Below are positions 32,821 through 42,875 of a DNA stretch of 42,910 nucleotides, piece by piece (position 1 is the first letter of the stretch; each line of letters opens with the position of its first letter). The stretch is from Bacteroidales bacterium (GTDB lineage Bacteria; Bacteroidota; Bacteroidia; Bacteroidales; Muribaculaceae). The translations under genes were made by a program, and so were the position numbers. The notes beneath the pieces are model-generated. The model saw only the letters and a program-made list of their open reading frames with translations. It was not told the origin of the DNA and did no database searches. The stretch lies in assembly GCA_015061055.1 (NCBI GenBank), contig SUXH01000023.1, forward strand, positions 1 to 42,910, written 5' to 3'.

Positions 32821-33056
32821 ATGAACCTGAATAATATGCCGAAGGCATTAAATCATGTATTAACCGCGCGTAAGAAAACCTTTGGTTTTCGCCACGTGCG
32901 GAGAGTAACAAACAAAAAAGTTTCTGAAAGAAACCATATCATCGAGATGAAATGGCACTCTCCAAGTGCTATATGATATTGACTTATAACCGCACGTGGC
33001 ACTGCGTTTACGCGCGGTTAATATGCAATCAAATGCTTTTAGCATTATATTGTTAA
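32821..33056. repeat. 240-bp nested palindromic element
   Basis: The element folds onto itself. TTAACCGCGCGTAA (32860-32873) is perfectly complementary to 33008-33021, and GCCACGTGCGG (32891-32901) to 32990-33000. The outer flanks 32827-32859 and 33022-33056 are imperfect inverted repeats of each other. Small hairpins sit inside: AAAACC-ttt-GGTTTT, GTTTC-tgaaa-GAAAC, GCACT-ctccA-AGTGC, GCC-gaa-GGC and ATGC-tttt-AGCAT. No ORF is credible. Its left end (ATGAACCTGAATAATATGCC then GAAGGC) nearly equals the left end of the mosaic at 8412. Confidence 0.75.
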
Positions 33057-33094
33057 TAAAAAAAGAGAGAGCGTCGATTAGACTAAACTAAAAT

Positions 33095-33127
33095 AGTAAG
33101 AGGGCTTCATCACGAGGCCCTCTTACT
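33095..33127. terminator. Terminator of the FadL-type gene
   Basis: AGTAAGAGGGC and GCCCTCTTACT (arms with one offset G) form a strong stem with a 10-base loop, about 60 bp after the minus-strand stop of the outer-membrane protein gene. Confidence 0.85.
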
Positions 33128-33187
33128 GTCAAAATTAATAATATCTCCCAAAAAATATGTGTATAATAAAGTTTGTGATGTGCTTCT

Positions 33188-34630
33188 TTAGAAACGAATG
33201 TCGAAACTAACACCTACAACATCGTTTTTGCGAGTGTAAAGGTCATTCATTCCGGCTACAGCACTTTCTACATTGTGTTCGCCATAGAATGAGTGCATAT
33301 AACCGAAGTTGAGTTTCATACGTTCGTTAAACTTATATGCTCCACCGATGCAAAGAGCAGTAGAGTTGATGTTGAAGTTCAAGTCGCTCATATCGGCATC
33401 TTTGAATCCGTATTGAGTGCGTTGTGCACCTGTTGATACAAGCCACTTGTCATTGATGTCCCATTCTACACCAAGAAGGGCTTCCCAAGTGTTATTACCT
33501 TCTTTGATAGCAGTACCTTTAGCGTCCTTGTCCCAATAGTAGTGGAAGCCGGCTGCAACACGAACAGAAGGAAGAATTGAATATTGAGCACCTACAGCAA
33601 GGATTGCAGGGATATCTGAGCGAACCTTACCACCATTAGCGTAAGTTGGCATAAGGGCATCTACGTTTGCACTATTATTTGATTTGTTTTCTAATTCGAT
33701 TTTAGTGCGGAATTCGTATTTAGCAGCAAGGTTAAGTTTGCCAAGATTAACATCAACACCAATGATTGGAGTGATACCAAAACCATTTTGCGAACAATCA
33801 AGTTGATAATCGCTCATCATAACTGCTGCTGTACCTGCTGCAGTAGCTGCATTCTTGTATTGTTCGGCAGCGGTAGCATATTGTTGTGCTTGTTCAATCA
33901 TACCGGCAGCTTGAGCTTGAGCCGCAGCTGTAGCATATTGTTGAGCCGCACCGGCTGCCTGTTGTGATAGGCTTGAGTAATCGGCTGAATTCTTTCCGTC
34001 GATTGTAATGTTATTAATAGTTCCGGTATATGAGCAGTTTGCTAATACTCCACGTGCTCCGGCAAATACAGAAACTTTATCCATTATTTTGTATGTTCCA
34101 CCAAGTTGAAGTCCATAAAAATATTGTTCGCCGGTAAGAGATTGATTAAGTGTATATGGTAGGTTTTCGCCGAGTTGGCTTCCAAGTGTGTAACCGACCA
34201 TCTTTTCAAACATTGGCAAACCTTGTGCGAATTCGCATTTGCCACCACCTCCGCCAATTGAGAATTGTGCTGAAACCGACCACTTATCGTTAATTACGTA
34301 TGCTGCTTGGAAAGAAGGGATGACAGGAGCTGTTGTTTTACCTTCAAATACCTTGTTACCATCGGCATCACCACCTAATTTATAATATGGAAAATTTGAT
34401 GTGATTTGACGTTTTTGTGTGGCCGCTTGCCAACTAAGTGATAGGTGAAAACCTTCTTCAAGGAAAGCAGTACCGGCAGGGTTGCTATATACCCCGTCAA
34501 TGGCGATAGCCGCATCGCGAGCAGGGTTGCGTAAGAATGTTGCATTCTGATTAGTGTTGGTCAAAAGACCGCCTGCAAATGAGCTGAAAACCACAGCTGT
34601 AGCGCAGATTGATAAAAAGATTCTTTTCAT
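33188..34630 (-). CDS. FadL/OmpP1/TodX-family outer membrane protein
   Basis: 480 residues with a signal peptide (about 1-19). After cleavage the sequence GGLLTNTNQNATFLRNPARD and then DGVYSNPAGTAFLEEGF matches the hatch region of FadL-type beta-barrels, which carry hydrophobic compounds across the outer membrane; alternating strands and a C-terminal aromatic residue (SFDIRF) follow. Residues about 216-272 are odd: an Ala/Gln-rich, strongly helical insert with an internal repeat (AQQYATAA at about 229 and 248), which does not look like a barrel strand. Monocistronic, with a TATCTTTG -7 box at 34661-34668. Confidence 0.88.
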   Translation of the reverse strand: MKRIFLSICATAVVFSSFAGGLLTNTNQNATFLRNPARDAAIAIDGVYSNPAGTAFLEEGFHLSLSWQAATQKRQITSNFPYYKLGGDADGNKVFEGKTTAPVIPSFQAAYVINDKWSVSAQFSIGGGGGKCEFAQGLPMFEKMVGYTLGSQLGENLPYTLNQSLTGEQYFYGLQLGGTYKIMDKVSVFAGARGVLANCSYTGTINNITIDGKNSADYSSLSQQAAGAAQQYATAAAQAQAAGMIEQAQQYATAAEQYKNAATAAGTAAVMMSDYQLDCSQNGFGITPIIGVDVNLGKLNLAAKYEFRTKIELENKSNNSANVDALMPTYANGGKVRSDIPAILAVGAQYSILPSVRVAAGFHYYWDKDAKGTAIKEGNNTWEALLGVEWDINDKWLVSTGAQRTQYGFKDADMSDLNFNINSTALCIGGAYKFNERMKLNFGYMHSFYGEHNVESAVAGMNDLYTRKNDVVGVSFDIRF

Positions 34631-34660
34631 AAATTATTATTGTTGTTTTGAAAATCGGTG

Positions 34661-34668
34661 CAAAGATA
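34661..34668 (-). promoter_or_regulatory. -7 box for the FadL-type gene
   Basis: TATCTTTG on the minus strand, 30 bp upstream of the ATG. Confidence 0.55.
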
Positions 34669-36635
<1,967 letters not shown>

Positions 36636-36656
36636 GAAAATTAAGACTAAATAATT

Positions 36657-36950
36657 ATGGTAAAACATATTGTAACTTTTAAGTTGGCGGGAACGCCGGA
36701 AGAACGCAAAGAAGTAGCATTGAAGTTTAAAACTGCTCTTGAAGCTTTGCCGGAACAAATAGAGGTGCTTCGTAGTATGGAAGTGGGTATCAATGAGAAT
36801 CCTAACGAAACATGGGATGTGGTGCTAACTGCAGTGGTTGATACAATGGTCGATGTAGAAGTGTATGCAAAACATCCTGCACACGTGGCTGCTGCAGGTA
36901 TTCTTGCCGGTCATAAAGATAGCCGTGCTTGTGTAGACTACGAATTCTAA
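36657..36950 (+). CDS. Dabb-family (stress-responsive A/B barrel) protein
   Basis: 97 residues, a complete single Dabb domain: VKHIVTFKLAGTPEER at the start, a helix (KFKTALEALPEQI), then GINENPNETWDVVLTAVVDT and the terminal KHPAHV segment with the conserved Tyr-x-x-His-Pro-x-His pattern. These form ferredoxin-like dimers; function is generally unknown. It starts 21 bp after the ABC-F gene and is followed by a terminator. Confidence 0.9.
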   Translation: MVKHIVTFKLAGTPEERKEVALKFKTALEALPEQIEVLRSMEVGINENPNETWDVVLTAVVDTMVDVEVYAKHPAHVAAAGILAGHKDSRACVDYEF

Positions 36951-36971
36951 CCGTGACATTAATTAAATGAG

Positions 36972-37008
36972 AAAACGATGTGCCCTCAGCGAGAGTACAT
37001 CGTTTTTT
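36972..37008 (+). terminator. Terminator of the ABC-F/Dabb operon
   Basis: AAACGATGT and ACATCGTTT form a 9-bp stem, with a further CTC/GAG pairing in the loop, followed by a T run. It may also serve the convergent rpe gene. Confidence 0.85.
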
Positions 37009-37026
37009 GTATGTGTTTATTAATGC

Positions 37027-37671
37027 TTACAGAACGTGTAAAGAGTGGATTGCTACGTGTGGGTCTTCGGCTTTGAATACGTAATTGCCGGCTACGAGAA
37101 TGTCGGCTCCGGCATCGCGTAATTGTTCGCCTGTTTTATCATTTACACCACCATCTACCTCGATTAGAGCTTTTGAACCGGTCTCTTCAATGAGGGCTCT
37201 TAGCTCGCGCACTTTATTAAGTGTTTGTGGAATGAATTTTTGACCGCCAAATCCGGGATTTACCGACATAAGAAGTACGAGGTCAACCTCTGTGATTATG
37301 TCGCGAAGAAGACACACCGGTGTTGCAGGGTTAAGCGTTACTCCGGCTTTCATTCCGGCAGCTTTGATTTGTTGGATTACACGATGCAAGTGTGTGCAGG
37401 TTTCGTAATGAACATTCATAATTTCAGCACCACAATCTTTTACTTCTTGAATGAACTTTTGGGGTTCTACAATCATTAGGTGTACATCAAGCGGTTTTTT
37501 ACATGTTTTTTGTACGTATTTAAGTACCGGGAATCCAAAAGAAATGTTAGGTACAAATACTCCGTCCATAATGTCAATGTGAAGCATTTCGGCTTCGCTT
37601 GAATTAATCATCTCAAGATCGCGGTTGAGGTTGCCAAAGTCGGCTGAAAGTAGTGATGGTGATACAATCAT
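37027..37671 (-). CDS. rpe: Ribulose-phosphate 3-epimerase
   Basis: 214 residues. It interconverts ribulose 5-phosphate and xylulose 5-phosphate in the pentose phosphate pathway. Motifs: SPSLLSADFGNL at the start, MLHIDIMDGVFVPNISFG with metal-binding His and Asp, VHLMIVEP, MSVNPGFGGQKFI and EVDGGVND with the catalytic Asp. Length is typical. It follows the dedA-like gene by 24 bp in the same direction. Confidence 0.97.
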   Translation of the reverse strand: MIVSPSLLSADFGNLNRDLEMINSSEAEMLHIDIMDGVFVPNISFGFPVLKYVQKTCKKPLDVHLMIVEPQKFIQEVKDCGAEIMNVHYETCTHLHRVIQQIKAAGMKAGVTLNPATPVCLLRDIITEVDLVLLMSVNPGFGGQKFIPQTLNKVRELRALIEETGSKALIEVDGGVNDKTGEQLRDAGADILVAGNYVFKAEDPHVAIHSLHVL

Positions 37672-37695
37672 AGTAGTTATTATGAATCTTATTAA

Positions 37696-38322
37696 TTACT
37701 TTTTAAGTCCTTTGTATGCAAGGAATATAATTATAAATGCGAATAATACATATCCTGCTAATGAAAGGTAATGGTTGTAATATTCAATCTGTTCAAGAAG
37801 TTCATCTTGAGGTACTGATAAACTAAGCATATAGCCCAGAGCGGCAAGGATAATATTCCAAATTCCGGCTCCAAGTGATGTGAATAGGGCGAATGTTGTG
37901 AATTTCATTCGAGCAAGACCTGCCGGAATCGAAATAAGCTGTCGTACCGCAGGGATCAAACGACCGATGAAAGTGGATATAGCTCCATGCTTATCAAAGT
38001 ATTGTTCGGCCTTTTCAACCTTTTGTGCATCGATTAGGCACATATGTCCGATTCTGCTATTAGCAAATTTGTATACGATAGGGCGTCCAACCCAAAGAGC
38101 AAGATAATAGTTGATCATTGCTCCCAAAAGTGCGCCTATTGTAGCAAATAGAACCACTAAATATATGTTGAGGTGGCTTCCTTCCTGCATTGCAAAATAG
38201 GCTGCAGGAGGCACAATGATTTCTGACGGAAATGGAATAAATGAACTTTCAATTGTCATCAGAAGCATTATTGTCCAATAATTCAGATGAGCTTGAAACC
38301 ATTGAAAAATTTGAAGAGCCAT
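37696..38322 (-). CDS. DedA-family membrane protein
   Basis: 208 residues, about five hydrophobic segments. DedA/SNARE-associated signatures: ESSFIPFPSEIIVPPAAYFA near residue 25, the GxxxG-type loop with YLALWVGRPIVYKF, and FIGRLIPAVRQLISIPAGLARM near 120 with the conserved Arg residues. DedA proteins act in membrane lipid or undecaprenyl-phosphate flipping and envelope stress resistance. It is upstream of rpe; a TAACTTTG box is at 38372-38379 on the minus strand. Confidence 0.92.
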   Translation of the reverse strand: MALQIFQWFQAHLNYWTIMLLMTIESSFIPFPSEIIVPPAAYFAMQEGSHLNIYLVVLFATIGALLGAMINYYLALWVGRPIVYKFANSRIGHMCLIDAQKVEKAEQYFDKHGAISTFIGRLIPAVRQLISIPAGLARMKFTTFALFTSLGAGIWNIILAALGYMLSLSVPQDELLEQIEYYNHYLSLAGYVLFAFIIIFLAYKGLKK

Positions 38323-38371
38323 AGTTTGTGGTAAAATATAAATTTGAGTAATTAATTATTTTTTTGTGTTA

Positions 38372-38379
38372 CAAAGTTA
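38372..38379 (-). promoter_or_regulatory. -7 box for the dedA-rpe pair
   Basis: TAACTTTG on the minus strand, 49 bp upstream of the dedA-like ATG, and just outside the end of the neighbouring gene. Confidence 0.5.
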
Positions 38380-38391
38380 GTAATTATTTTG

Positions 38392-38970
38392 TTATATATC
38401 GTAGCCTTCGGTGATAAATATATTGCGATATGCTTCGGCTTTTTTCTCAAGCGAAAGTGGATAGGCTCGAGATGATGATGGTGCTCGATAATGGGTAATG
38501 GTTCTATTTTCAAAAGTGAATGTTATGTGACTATTTACTTTTGGTATGTTAGTACCCATCAGGCTGGCGAGTGTATCGGTAGCCTTCTCTCCCGCAGTTA
38601 TTATAGCCTTGATATCGGGATTATCTAAAAGTATTTGTTTTATATCGACGGGTTCAATAATTTCAAGAAATTTATCGGACGCATTGTTCTTGAGACGCTT
38701 TACTCGTTTTGCTGTGTCGTAAAGCGCAAGGTTGATGTTGTTGAGAAATGTTTTGATGTCATCAAGAATGAATCTTTTCTCTGATTCGTTCCAAAATCGG
38801 TTTTTATTATTGAAAAATATGATACCCATAATACGCCACATATCATTTATTTTGTTGGGATAAAAGAATTCCATCGACCAACGTTCCTGTTTGGGCGGAA
38901 ATGTGCCAAGCATAAGAATTTTTGCGTTTTGAGGTATAAACGGCTCAAATGGGTGAGTTTCAGTATTCAT
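38392..38970 (-). CDS. Uracil-DNA glycosylase-superfamily protein
   Basis: 192 residues from the ATG at 38970; a longer frame to 39021 would include the promoter. The start LMLGTFPPKQERWSMEFFYP resembles the GSFP...YY segment of UDG-superfamily enzymes, and APSSSRAY near the C terminus fits the PSTSxAN-type loop. No classical GQDPY is present, so it is nearer to the family-6 or hypoxanthine/uracil-removing glycosylases of Bacteroidetes. It probably removes deaminated bases from DNA. A TAAATTTG -7 box is at 38991-38998 on the minus strand, 20 bp before the chosen ATG. Confidence 0.8.
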   Translation of the reverse strand: MNTETHPFEPFIPQNAKILMLGTFPPKQERWSMEFFYPNKINDMWRIMGIIFFNNKNRFWNESEKRFILDDIKTFLNNINLALYDTAKRVKRLKNNASDKFLEIIEPVDIKQILLDNPDIKAIITAGEKATDTLASLMGTNIPKVNSHITFTFENRTITHYRAPSSSRAYPLSLEKKAEAYRNIFITEGYDI

Positions 38971-38990
38971 TGTATATGATTTTTGTGTTG

Positions 38991-38998
38991 CAAATTTA
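38991..38998 (-). promoter_or_regulatory. -7 box for the glycosylase-like gene
   Basis: TAAATTTG on the minus strand 20 bp before the chosen ATG, which supports the shorter start. Confidence 0.55.
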
Positions 38999-39060
38999 AT
39001 TATAAAAGAAACAGAGTGCAATATTTGTGGTATTTCCTTCTTTTATCTGATAAATTTATG

Positions 39061-39068
39061 TATTTTTG
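39061..39068 (+). promoter_or_regulatory. -7 box for the Wza-like gene
   Basis: TATTTTTG, 21 bp before the ATG at 39090. The alternative TTG start at 39066 would lie inside this box and is therefore rejected. Confidence 0.6.
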
Positions 39069-39089
39069 CAAAAAAATAAAAACATAGAT

Positions 39090-39902
39090 ATGAAATACTT
39101 TTATTTATCAACAATAATATTGTTTGTGTTGTTTACAATAAGTTGTACTTCTACAAAGAATATTCCTTATATGGTGGGTGTAGAGTCAATTCCACAAGAA
39201 ACTCTTGAGCAGGTTGCAAAAAGTTCTGAACCGATAATAATGCCCGGTGATTTACTTGAAATCCTCGTTACTGCATCAAATCCTGATGTAGTTAAACCAT
39301 TTAATAGAATGGGTATTGTATATGAAATATCTGGAACAGCAAGCAGTTATGGTAGCAATTCTACAAATAATTCGATGTATTATCTTGTGGATAATGATGG
39401 GAATATTGAGTTTCCAGTAATAGGTAAACTTAATATTGGCGGAATGCAAAAGGAGGAAGCTCAGAAAGTGATTCTTAATGCAATTACTCCTAAATACCTA
39501 ACTGAAGCACCTGGTGTTGACATTAGATTTAAAAACTTTAAAGTGTCAGTACTTGGTGAAGTTGCGAAGCCTGGTGTATATACGGCATCAAATGAACGTT
39601 TTACGATTTTTGAGGCTTTAGCGATGGCTGGAGATTTAACAATTATGGGTAAACGAGAAGATGTGTTGCTTATTCGTACAAATGAAAAGGGTACTCGTGA
39701 AATACATCGCATTAATTTGAATGACAAGAATATCGTGTTATCGCCATATTTCAATCTTCAACAAAACGATCAAATATATGTAAGTCCGAATGCATCTAAG
39801 GCGAGAAGTTCATGGACTATACCACCGGCATTGACATTAGGACTTAGTACAATGGGTACTCTGATCTCACTTGCAACATTGATTGTGACAATCTCGAAAT
39901 AA
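39090..39902 (+). CDS. Wza-like polysaccharide export lipoprotein
   Basis: 270 residues with a lipoprotein signal ending FTISC. A Poly_export domain (MPGDLLEILVTASNPDVV, then YLVDNDGNIEFPVIGKLNIG) is followed by an SLBB domain (VSVLGEVAKPGVYTASNERF) and a C-terminal hydrophobic helix (ALTLGLSTMGTLISLATLIV). Members form the outer-membrane channel for capsule or exopolysaccharide. The usual partner, a Wzc-like chain-length kinase, does not follow: a terminator comes right after, so this is an orphan or serves a distant capsule locus. Confidence 0.9.
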   Translation: MKYFYLSTIILFVLFTISCTSTKNIPYMVGVESIPQETLEQVAKSSEPIIMPGDLLEILVTASNPDVVKPFNRMGIVYEISGTASSYGSNSTNNSMYYLVDNDGNIEFPVIGKLNIGGMQKEEAQKVILNAITPKYLTEAPGVDIRFKNFKVSVLGEVAKPGVYTASNERFTIFEALAMAGDLTIMGKREDVLLIRTNEKGTREIHRINLNDKNIVLSPYFNLQQNDQIYVSPNASKARSSWTIPPALTLGLSTMGTLISLATLIVTISK

Positions 39903-39933
39903 ATTAAGAGAATTGAGATGAATAAAATATTAG

Positions 39934-39968
39934 AAAAGAGTTTGACTAGAAAGTTGAACTCTTTTTTT
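39934..39968 (+). terminator. Terminator of the Wza-like gene
   Basis: AAAAGAGTT and AACTCTTTTT form a 9- to 10-bp stem with a short inner stem in the loop, followed by a T run. Confidence 0.85.
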
Positions 39969-40066
39969 GTCTATGTGGAAAATGCTTGTAGAAGGGGGCT
40001 GAATTGGGGATGGGGAAATTATTTATCGGTAAAAAGGTGAAAAAATGAGAATGAAGAATTATCTTT

Positions 40067-41239
40067 GTGAAAAAAAAGAAAGACGTGAAAGAATTGGAAA
40101 GAAAATATAACAAAAATCTCGTTTTTGTGGTGGCGTGCGTAGGAATGTGTTTTTTCGGTATTGCCACTATTGTGCTTGGGTCGGTGTTGCCGCAGTTGAC
40201 GGCTCGACTTGGTTTTGATAATCTGCAAGCTGCTGCACTTGTGGCTTTTATGCCGGTGGGGAGCCTTGTGGGGTCGGTGTTTTTCGGTCCGGTGGTGGAT
40301 AGATTCGGCCATAAAGCGATGTTGATAGTGTGTAGCTTGATCTTAATGCTAGGCTTGCAAGGTGTGGCATTTTTTACTGAGGTTTGGAAGTTGCAATTTT
40401 CTATTTTTATGATTGGTCTTGGTGGCGGGGTGCTTAACGGTGAAACGAATTCGCTTGCATCGGATATTTCCGCTCCCGAGGAAAAAGGAAGCCGATTGAG
40501 CGTGCTAGGAGTGTTTTATGGTGTGGGTGCAATAAGCATACCGGTGCTTATGCGTTCACTATCGGAGAGATATGATTATAGCGAGATATTGTGTGGTCTC
40601 GGTGTGATAATGACGATGGCTGTAGTGGGCTTTATGATGGTGGCGTTTCCCGCTCCGAAGCAGGCAAAAGGATTTCCGATAAAAAAGGGTTTAGGGTTGT
40701 TGAAAGAACGCGGATTGCTGTTGTTGAGCTTTGTGTTGTTCTTTCAAAGTGGAATAGAGGTGTGTTGCAGTACGTGGACAACTACATATTTTGCTCAAGT
40801 GACCGAAGTGACAAAATCGGAAGCACTTACGGCATTGTCGTTTATGATTGTGGGGCTGACGTTGTCGAGGATAGTGCTTGCTGTTGTGTATCGCAAGGTG
40901 AAACAAGAGACGGTTCTGCCGTATGGATTGATTGTAGGTGCATTGGGATTTGCGTTGCTTGTTGCCGAACCGAGTGTGTATAGAGCTTGGGTCGCTATGT
41001 TTTTTGTGGGCTCGGGCTTGGCTGCTACATTCCCAACAGTGTTGAGCTGGCTTGGAAGAATGTATGCTGAATTGTCGGGAACTGCGTTTAGTATTGCCAT
41101 TGCTGTGGGATTGGTGGGGCAATTGGTGTTTAATTACAGCACCGGAGCTTTGTCGCATAAGTTTGGTATCGAACTGTTCCCATTCCTTATGATTGGAGCT
41201 ATTGGAATTATGCTTGTGCTTGTGAAAAGAATAAAATAA
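40067..41239 (+). CDS. MFS transporter
   Basis: 390 residues from the GTG at 40067, twelve membrane helices in two halves, with the MFS loop motif GPVVDRFGHKAMLIV near residue 85. The general layout recalls sugar or organic-acid carriers of the FucP/NarK-like clades, but no substrate can be assigned. The start is uncertain: the GTG is the last base of a TATCTTTG -7 box (40060-40067), so if that box is real the protein would start at the next GTG (40085), just before the first helix. G- and C-rich codons are more frequent than in neighbours. The serine hydrolase gene follows by 15 bp. Confidence 0.85.
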   Translation: MKKKKDVKELERKYNKNLVFVVACVGMCFFGIATIVLGSVLPQLTARLGFDNLQAAALVAFMPVGSLVGSVFFGPVVDRFGHKAMLIVCSLILMLGLQGVAFFTEVWKLQFSIFMIGLGGGVLNGETNSLASDISAPEEKGSRLSVLGVFYGVGAISIPVLMRSLSERYDYSEILCGLGVIMTMAVVGFMMVAFPAPKQAKGFPIKKGLGLLKERGLLLLSFVLFFQSGIEVCCSTWTTTYFAQVTEVTKSEALTALSFMIVGLTLSRIVLAVVYRKVKQETVLPYGLIVGALGFALLVAEPSVYRAWVAMFFVGSGLAATFPTVLSWLGRMYAELSGTAFSIAIAVGLVGQLVFNYSTGALSHKFGIELFPFLMIGAIGIMLVLVKRIK

Positions 41240-41254
41240 TAATATGTTATAGAT

Positions 41255-42760
41255 ATGAAAAAACGAAATTTATTGTTAGGACTGCTGTTTACTGTTGCTT
41301 TTTTCAGCAATATATCAATGGCTGATTCTATGATTGAAAAGACTGCGCCTACGAATGTGGGTGTTGAACCTAAGCAGATTATGCTTATGTATGATTCGTT
41401 GATGAATAGTGAATTGACTGAAATTCATCACGTGGTGGTAATGGTTGATGGTAAGATAGTTAGCGAATTGCACCCTCAGCCATTTAGAGCGGAGCATAAG
41501 CACACTCTTTATTCGGTGTCGAAGACATTTACTGCAGTAGCAGTGGGATTGCTCGTAGATGATGGGCTGTTGAGTGTGGATGATGCGTTGGGTAAATTTT
41601 ATCCTGAGTATATGAGCGATGAGATAGACCCGAGATTGCGTGATATTAAGGTGAAGGATATTTTGACGATGCGCTCGGGCTTTAAAACTCAAGGAGGAAT
41701 GCGTAATAGTCAAGAACATTGGGTGAAATATTATCTTTCTCGTCCACTTTTTGCCGATCCGGGTACAAGATATTCGTATGATTCGATTGAGACTTACTTA
41801 TTGTCGGCTATTGTTCAGAAAATTACCGGTAAAACTGTGCTTGAATTGTTGAATGAGCGAGTATTTGGACCTATGGGTATCACTGATGTGGAGTGGGAGC
41901 GTTGTCCGGACGGTATTGTCGTTGGTGGTTGGGGTATTTATCTCTCGTCGCATTCGCAGGCGTTGTTTGGCCAATTGTTGCTACAACAGGGAGAATGGAA
42001 AGGAAAACAACTTATCTCAAAAGAGTGGGTGAAGGAAATGATGACTGTGCGTGTGGTGCGTGATGCCAATGATTATGGCTATCAAATATGGTTGTGCGAA
42101 TATCCCGGAGCGTGGCGTGCTGATGGTGCTTTTGGACAATATATTATTATTGTGCCACAAAAGAATATGGTAGTGGTGCTTAATCAATGTTCTCGTAGTA
42201 AAGGTTGGCCGGAACGTAGCAATATATGGCATACAGTGGTGAAGAATGCCTTAAATTGTGCGATTGAGGCTAAGCCAGCTGAATTGAAAGCGTTGTCGGA
42301 TTATGAAAATTCGGCTAAGTTGCCATTGCTTGAAGGGGATAGTACTAATGTGCTTGCTAAGCGTTATGATGGAAAAACTTTTACTCTGAATAAGAATAAA
42401 CTTGGTTGGAAGAGTGTGAAATTTGGGTTTGCTGATGGTAAGACTATTCTAACAGTAGTTGATGCTGAAGGAGCCAAATCGGATATTGAACTTGGCTATA
42501 AGAAATGGATTACTTCGGAACTTGCCGGCTATCCTCATTATTCGATTTCGGCAAAAGGTAGATTTAGCGGTATTACGGGGCCTTTCTGTACCGGATCATG
42601 TTATGCGTGGAATGTCGGTAATCTTGAAGCGAAGATACATTATGTGAATTGGGTTACATCGTTGAAGTTGGTATTTGATTTTGATGGAAAACAATTGACA
42701 ATATATGGTTTGGAAAATTTCCCTTCAAAACCATTTGAGATTAAAGGGCAGATGAAATAG
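41255..42760 (+). CDS. Secreted serine hydrolase (class C beta-lactamase/penicillin-binding protein fold)
   Basis: 501 residues with a signal peptide (about 1-23, ending ISMA). The beta-lactamase-type domain covers about 35-340: SxxK is Ser87-Val-Ser-Lys90, the tyrosine motif is YSYDS near residue 174, and the third motif is weak (around ADGAFGQ). A C-terminal domain of about 150 residues is beta-rich and of unknown role. Such proteins are esterases or D-amino-acid peptidases more often than true beta-lactamases. It is in a likely operon with the upstream MFS transporter, hinting that product and carrier share a substrate. Confidence 0.9.
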   Translation: MKKRNLLLGLLFTVAFFSNISMADSMIEKTAPTNVGVEPKQIMLMYDSLMNSELTEIHHVVVMVDGKIVSELHPQPFRAEHKHTLYSVSKTFTAVAVGLLVDDGLLSVDDALGKFYPEYMSDEIDPRLRDIKVKDILTMRSGFKTQGGMRNSQEHWVKYYLSRPLFADPGTRYSYDSIETYLLSAIVQKITGKTVLELLNERVFGPMGITDVEWERCPDGIVVGGWGIYLSSHSQALFGQLLLQQGEWKGKQLISKEWVKEMMTVRVVRDANDYGYQIWLCEYPGAWRADGAFGQYIIIVPQKNMVVVLNQCSRSKGWPERSNIWHTVVKNALNCAIEAKPAELKALSDYENSAKLPLLEGDSTNVLAKRYDGKTFTLNKNKLGWKSVKFGFADGKTILTVVDAEGAKSDIELGYKKWITSELAGYPHYSISAKGRFSGITGPFCTGSCYAWNVGNLEAKIHYVNWVTSLKLVFDFDGKQLTIYGLENFPSKPFEIKGQMK

Positions 42761-42788
42761 TAAAGATATATGTAAATTAAATGGGGCT

Positions 42789-42849
42789 TAATATGCAAAA
42801 AGTAGGCTGAAAAAGTATTCACCATCGTCTAATATGCAAAAAGTAGGCT
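42789..42849. repeat. Direct repeat of 20 bp at the window edge
   Basis: TAATATGCAAAAAGTAGGCT occurs exactly twice, at 42789-42808 and 42830-42849, 41 bp apart. Confidence 0.85.
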
Positions 42850-42875
42850 ATTAGCCCGATTAATTGGGCTAATAG
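42848..42875. terminator. Perfect inverted repeat after the second direct repeat
   Basis: CTATTAGCCC and GGGCTAATAG are perfect 10-bp arms with an 8-base AT loop, overlapping the end of the second direct repeat. There is no T run on the plus strand, so it may be a protein-binding site or repeat element instead of a terminator. Confidence 0.5.
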
